Of a DNA stretch of 54,536 bases, positions 51,161 to 54,536 are shown piece by piece. Origin of the DNA: DASWUZ01 sp036401375 (lineage in GTDB: Bacteria > Acidobacteriota > Terriglobia > Terriglobales > Acidobacteriaceae); assembly GCA_036401375.1 (NCBI GenBank), contig DASWVB010000010.1, positions 1 to 54,536 on the forward strand, read 5' to 3'. The position numbers were made by a program, and so were the translations under genes. The notes below the pieces were generated by a model that saw only the letters and a list, made by a program, of their open reading frames with translations, was not told where the DNA came from and searched no databases. The stretch's first letter is position 1. Every line of letters starts with the position of its first letter.

Positions 51161-52147
51161 ATGGGATTGCTCCGTACTCGAATGCTCTTCTGCTGCGTGG
51201 CTCTGCTGATCGCCGCAGCCTGCAAAGCGCAGAATAGCCCTGACAATCCGAAGATCGATCGCCGTATTGAGCTGCTGGTCCGCTCCCGGTTTCAGGTTCC
51301 GCCCGACTACTCCATCTCCCTCGGCGTACGCTCCAGGAGCGAGCTCGCCGGTTACGATTCTGTCCCCATCACCTTCAGTCCGGCGGATCCTAAAGGCAAG
51401 CCGACGAGCGTTGAGTTCCTTGTGTCCAAAGACGGAAACACTCTCGCGCGGCTGGAGAAGTTTGACCTTACAAAGGATCCCGGGGACTCGATCAGCACAG
51501 CCTATCGGCCGATGCGCGGCACAGAGACGGCAAAGGTAACCATCGTCAACTTCGACGATCTGGAATGCCCCTACTGCGCGCGCATGCACCAGGAACTCTT
51601 TCCCGCTACACTCGAGCGCTACAAGGGCCTGGTCAAGGTGGTTTATAAGGATTACCCGCTTGTCGAGATTCACCCCTGGGCTCTCCACGCCGCCGTCGAC
51701 ACTAACTGCCTGGCTGAACAGAGTCCCGCCGCGTACTGGTCCTATGTCGACTACGTTCACAGTCATGGGCAGGACATCAGCGGGCCCGACCGCGACGTGT
51801 CCAAGGCGACGGCGACCCTCGACCAGCTCGCTCGCGACGAGGGCGTTCGCGACAAACTCAATAATTTGAAGCTTGATGCCTGCCTCAGCAAGCAGGATGC
51901 TGAGGCGTCTGTTCGCAGCTCAATGAAGGAGGCCACCGCCCTCGGCATCGACGGCACGCCCACCCTGTTCGTGAACGGCGAGCGTCTTTCCGGAGCAGTC
52001 CCGACCGAAGCCCTCTGGCAGGCGATCGATCGCGCGCTGCTAGCAGCCGGAGTTCAGCCGCCGGGTCAACCCTCAGCACCGCCGGTGGGAGTCGGTAAGG
52101 CACCCTCCACGGCACCAGGGGGTAACGCCCCCGGCAGCAGTCAATAA
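51161..52147 (+). CDS. DsbA-like thioredoxin-fold protein with extra N-terminal domain
   Basis: This protein of about 328 residues (ATG 51161; GTG 51158 or ATG 51182 possible) starts with a signal or lipoprotein-like peptide (LFCCVALLIAAACKAQ). Residues ~35-120 form a beta-rich domain of unknown role. The DsbA/thioredoxin domain follows, with VTIVNFDDLECPYCARMHQEL (active site CPYC), VYKDYPLVEIHPWA, LDQLARDEGV and the cis-Pro region GIDGTPTLFVNGE. A Pro/Gly/Ala-rich tail ends the protein. It would oxidise or isomerise disulfides in the periplasm, for instance in LptD. Confidence 0.88.
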   Translation: MGLLRTRMLFCCVALLIAAACKAQNSPDNPKIDRRIELLVRSRFQVPPDYSISLGVRSRSELAGYDSVPITFSPADPKGKPTSVEFLVSKDGNTLARLEKFDLTKDPGDSISTAYRPMRGTETAKVTIVNFDDLECPYCARMHQELFPATLERYKGLVKVVYKDYPLVEIHPWALHAAVDTNCLAEQSPAAYWSYVDYVHSHGQDISGPDRDVSKATATLDQLARDEGVRDKLNNLKLDACLSKQDAEASVRSSMKEATALGIDGTPTLFVNGERLSGAVPTEALWQAIDRALLAAGVQPPGQPSAPPVGVGKAPSTAPGGNAPGSSQ

Positions 52148-52298
52148 GCACAAGTTAGCCAGGTCCGGCAGAGCGCGGCTCCCGGTGCTTGAACAGAAGT
52201 CTTTTCGGTATTCTGGTAGGTCAGGGTCAGTAACTCGGCCCTGACGCGTGCGCGCGGGCACCAGGCTCATGCGACCGCAACGTGTAAGGAGAGTGCAA

Positions 52299-53453
52299 TT
52301 GCAATTGGAACGGCATGCCGCTTTCAGCAATCTCTACCACCAAGTCAGGCCGGGTCTCAACCACGAGGCCGCCGGGAGGGGCGAAACTCCGGCAAACCGC
52401 CGGCTCTCATCCAGACCTCTCGCCGCAGTATTAACCCTGCTTGTGGTGGGTGCGCTGCCGCTTGCCTGTAAACGGGCCCACAGCCCCGACGTTGTCGCCA
52501 CGGTGAACGGCAAGGCAGTGCAGCGTAACGAGCTGGAAAAATACTACGTCGCCCAACTCGGCGAGTCGAAGCAGCAGCCCTCGAAGGAGCAGGCCGACAC
52601 CATGCGCTTGACGGTGCTGCGCACCCTCATCGAGGAAGAGATCGTACTGCAGCGCGCTGCCAAGCTCAACCTGGTCGCGAGCGATCAGGAGGTCGAAGAT
52701 AAGGTCAACGAGATCAAGGCGCGCTACACGGCTGAGCAGTTCGATCGCAGCCTCAAGGAGCAGAACCTCACCCTCGACGAACTCAGGCGCAACTTTCGCC
52801 GCTCCCTCACCGAGGACAAGCTCTTCAACAAGGAGATCAACTCCAAGATCACGGTGACCGACGGGGACATCGCCGCTTACTACAACACACACAAGGCAGA
52901 CTTCAACCTGATCGAGCCGGAGTATCACCTGGCCCAGATCGCGGTCAGTCCTACGCCCTCGCAGCAGCCTGTGAACCTGCAGAACGACAAGGCCACTAAT
53001 GACGCCCAGGCGCGCAAGAAGATAGAGACGCTGCGCAACCGCCTGGAGACGGGCGAAGACTTCGGCGCCCTGGCAGCAAACTTCTCAGAAGATCCGGCGA
53101 CCGCCTCAAACGGCGGGGATCTCGGCATGCTCAAGGAATCGCAGCTGCGCAATCAGCCGCAGGCCTTCGCCAGCATAAGCAAGCTGAAGCCAGGCGAGAT
53201 CACCGAGATCATGCCCGTGCCGGATGCGCCGGGATCGAAGCGGGTCGCCCTCTACGTCGTCTTCAAGCTGCTGGACCGGCAGGCCGCAGGGCAGCGCCAG
53301 TTGAACGATCCGCGGGTGCAGCAGTTCATCCGCTCCCAGCTGCGCGACGGGCGGTCGCAGCTGCTCAAGAACGCCTATATCGAAATGCTGCGCGACCAGG
53401 CGCACGTAGAAAACTACTTCGCCGAAGAGATCTTCAAAAACAGCGCGCAGTAG
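52299..53453 (+). CDS. Parvulin-type peptidyl-prolyl isomerase lipoprotein (SurA/PrsA-like)
   Basis: TTG 52299 is the best start: AGGAGAG (52287-52293) lies five bases upstream; the open frame begins at 52248 and ATG 52269 is also possible. The ~384-residue protein has a hydrophobic segment with lipobox PLACK, so it is probably a lipoprotein. A SurA N-domain follows (VVATVNGKAVQRNELEKYY, IEEEIVLQRAAKLNLVASDQEVEDKV, SLTEDKLFNKEI), then one parvulin-like domain (EYHLAQIAVSP, ETGEDFGALAANFSEDPATASNGGDLGMLKE, LKPGEITEIM). It should chaperone outer-membrane proteins, fitting its place after lptD and the DsbA-like gene. Confidence 0.9.
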   Translation: MQLERHAAFSNLYHQVRPGLNHEAAGRGETPANRRLSSRPLAAVLTLLVVGALPLACKRAHSPDVVATVNGKAVQRNELEKYYVAQLGESKQQPSKEQADTMRLTVLRTLIEEEIVLQRAAKLNLVASDQEVEDKVNEIKARYTAEQFDRSLKEQNLTLDELRRNFRRSLTEDKLFNKEINSKITVTDGDIAAYYNTHKADFNLIEPEYHLAQIAVSPTPSQQPVNLQNDKATNDAQARKKIETLRNRLETGEDFGALAANFSEDPATASNGGDLGMLKESQLRNQPQAFASISKLKPGEITEIMPVPDAPGSKRVALYVVFKLLDRQAAGQRQLNDPRVQQFIRSQLRDGRSQLLKNAYIEMLRDQAHVENYFAEEIFKNSAQ

Positions 53454-53563
53454 CGCCAGCGCCCGTGACTAGGCAGATCCGGTCGAGTCGCCCTTGCTGC
53501 GCTCAGAGACTGCTTTAGAAAGCGACGGCCCCCAACAGCTACGAACCTTCAGGAAGTGCAGCA

Positions 53564-54536
53564 ATGATCTGCTTCGGGATACTAGGTTTCGGTCACCACG
53601 GCGTGAAGCGGCTCGCGCCCGGGTTTTCGTTCGCCCATGATTCGGCGCTGACTGGTATATGGAGGCGCGACGAGGTCAAAGCGCGCGCGAACGCCAGACA
53701 GTTCGACATCCCGCACGTCTTTCCTACAGCCGAAGCACTCTGCGCCTCCGCTGAAATCGATGCCGTCTTTGTAGCATCGCCCGACTCGCATCACCTCGCC
53801 GATGTGCTGCTCGCGCTCGCGCACGGCAAGCCGGTGCTCTGCGAAAAGCCCCTGGCGATGAACACCGGTGAGGTCGAACAGATGCTGGCCGCTGCGCATA
53901 AGGCTGGTGTGGCCTTCGGGGTCGCACAAAACATGCGCTTCCACGGCAGCCTGCAGCTGATGCGTAAATGGCTAGCGGAAGGTCGCATTGGAAGGCCGCT
54001 GCTGGCTCATTCGCAATTCTGCTACGCAGCGGAAAGCAGTCCGCGGCAATGGATCTACGACCCCGCTCTGGCTCTCGGAGGTCCCATAGGGGATGTTGGT
54101 GTGCATTGCATGGACGCGCTGCGGTTCATCCTCGCCAGCGAGGTGACGTCTGTGAACACCCTGGCCATCAAGGATGCCCAATCAGGCGCGGTAGAGAGCT
54201 CCGCCGTGGTCTCTGCGGAGTTTGTGAGCGGGACTCTCGGCGTTATCAGCGTGACCACACGGGGGGCCTATCGTTCGCTGATCGAGATCACCGGGGACGC
54301 TGGCGTCCTAAGCTGCGAAGATGCTCTTACCGTCGATCATCCGGTTGAAGTGCGCTTGATCCAGGGCGGCAGGGTGATTGCCTCGGAGCAGGTGTCAAAT
54401 GAAGACAGCTACGGACGCATGGTCGACAGCTTTTCGGCTGCGATCGAGGGTAAGGCTCCATTCCTGTCCCCTGGTGAAGACGGCCTCAGAAACCAGCTCA
54501 TCCTCGACGCTGCCTATAAGAGCTGGAGGACGGGTG
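53564..54536 (+). CDS. Gfo/Idh/MocA-family oxidoreductase, 3' truncated by window
   Basis: The frame starts at ATG 53564 after AGGAAG and remains open to the right edge; 324 codons are visible. The Rossmann fold has CFGILGFGHHGVKRLAPGF, DAVFVASPDSHHLADVLLAL, and the EKP motif in VLCEKPLAM. The C-terminal sheet domain starts at VAQNMRFHGSLQLMRKWL and contains GGPIGDVGVHCMDALRFIL with the conserved catalytic His. It is an NAD(P)-dependent sugar or cyclitol dehydrogenase of unknown substrate. It differs clearly from the relative at 11644. Confidence 0.9.
   Translation, partial: MICFGILGFGHHGVKRLAPGFSFAHDSALTGIWRRDEVKARANARQFDIPHVFPTAEALCASAEIDAVFVASPDSHHLADVLLALAHGKPVLCEKPLAMNTGEVEQMLAAAHKAGVAFGVAQNMRFHGSLQLMRKWLAEGRIGRPLLAHSQFCYAAESSPRQWIYDPALALGGPIGDVGVHCMDALRFILASEVTSVNTLAIKDAQSGAVESSAVVSAEFVSGTLGVISVTTRGAYRSLIEITGDAGVLSCEDALTVDHPVEVRLIQGGRVIASEQVSNEDSYGRMVDSFSAAIEGKAPFLSPGEDGLRNQLILDAAYKSWRTG

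Overview
The window is GC-rich bacterial DNA that fits an Acidobacteriota genome of the Terriglobia type. The evidence is the mix of families: a TonB-dependent receptor with an N-terminal carboxypeptidase-like domain, a CarD-family regulator, a LacD-type aldolase, an Asp-box protein paired with a MoaD-like protein, and intergenic palindromes built on GGCACGGCTTCAGCCGTGCC. There are about 50 supportable protein genes and one tRNA (Val, GAC). There are no rRNAs, CRISPR arrays, integrases or transposases. The layout looks chromosomal and mostly housekeeping, with repeat-rich intergenic patches.

Layout. 1-5.2 kb: the 3' end of an unknown gene, a 1.3-kb non-coding repeat zone, then a minus-strand signalling cluster (GHKL-like protein, NtrC-type regulator, receiver-like protein) whose kinase half looks degenerate. 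5.6-7.5 kb: RNase PH and a LacD-type aldolase. 7.7-11.2 kb: aromatic biosynthesis genes aroF, aroQ (chorismate mutase) and trpA on the minus strand, with aroF and aroQ separated by 1 kb of 24-bp tandem repeats and duplicated REP pairs. 11.4-19.7 kb: a Gfo/Idh-type dehydrogenase, a lipoprotein, MltG, RuvX, CarD, GreA, two CDP-alcohol phosphatidyltransferases, tRNA-Val and a 55-residue zinc-ribbon gene.

19.9-26.6 kb holds a complete ISC iron-sulfur assembly operon (iscR, iscS, iscU, iscA, hscB, hscA, fdx, iscX). Its promoter overlaps a palindrome that fits an Rrf2-type operator. 26.6-34.4 kb: yraN, cysS, the MoaD-like/Asp-box pair, a secreted amidase, ddl with a repeat-derived insertion, and a small membrane protein. 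34.4-37.7 kb: the yceD-rpmF-plsX-fabD lipid/ribosome cluster on the minus strand. 38-46.6 kb: a TonB-dependent receptor convergent with nikR, a secreted phosphoesterase, thiE, sthA and a ROK-like protein without a visible phosphate loop. 46.7-53.5 kb: an envelope group of RDD membrane protein, LptD, a DsbA-like thioredoxin and a SurA/PrsA-like lipoprotein. A Gfo/Idh/MocA oxidoreductase gene runs off the right edge.

The least explained features are the degenerate two-component cluster with its pentapeptide-repeat tail, the segmental duplication of array plus REP pair plus aroQ tail at 8.88-9.80 kb, and the recurring 15-bp in-frame tandem expansions inside genes (ddl and the GHKL-like gene). 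All functional calls rest on reading motifs by eye; no database search was run.
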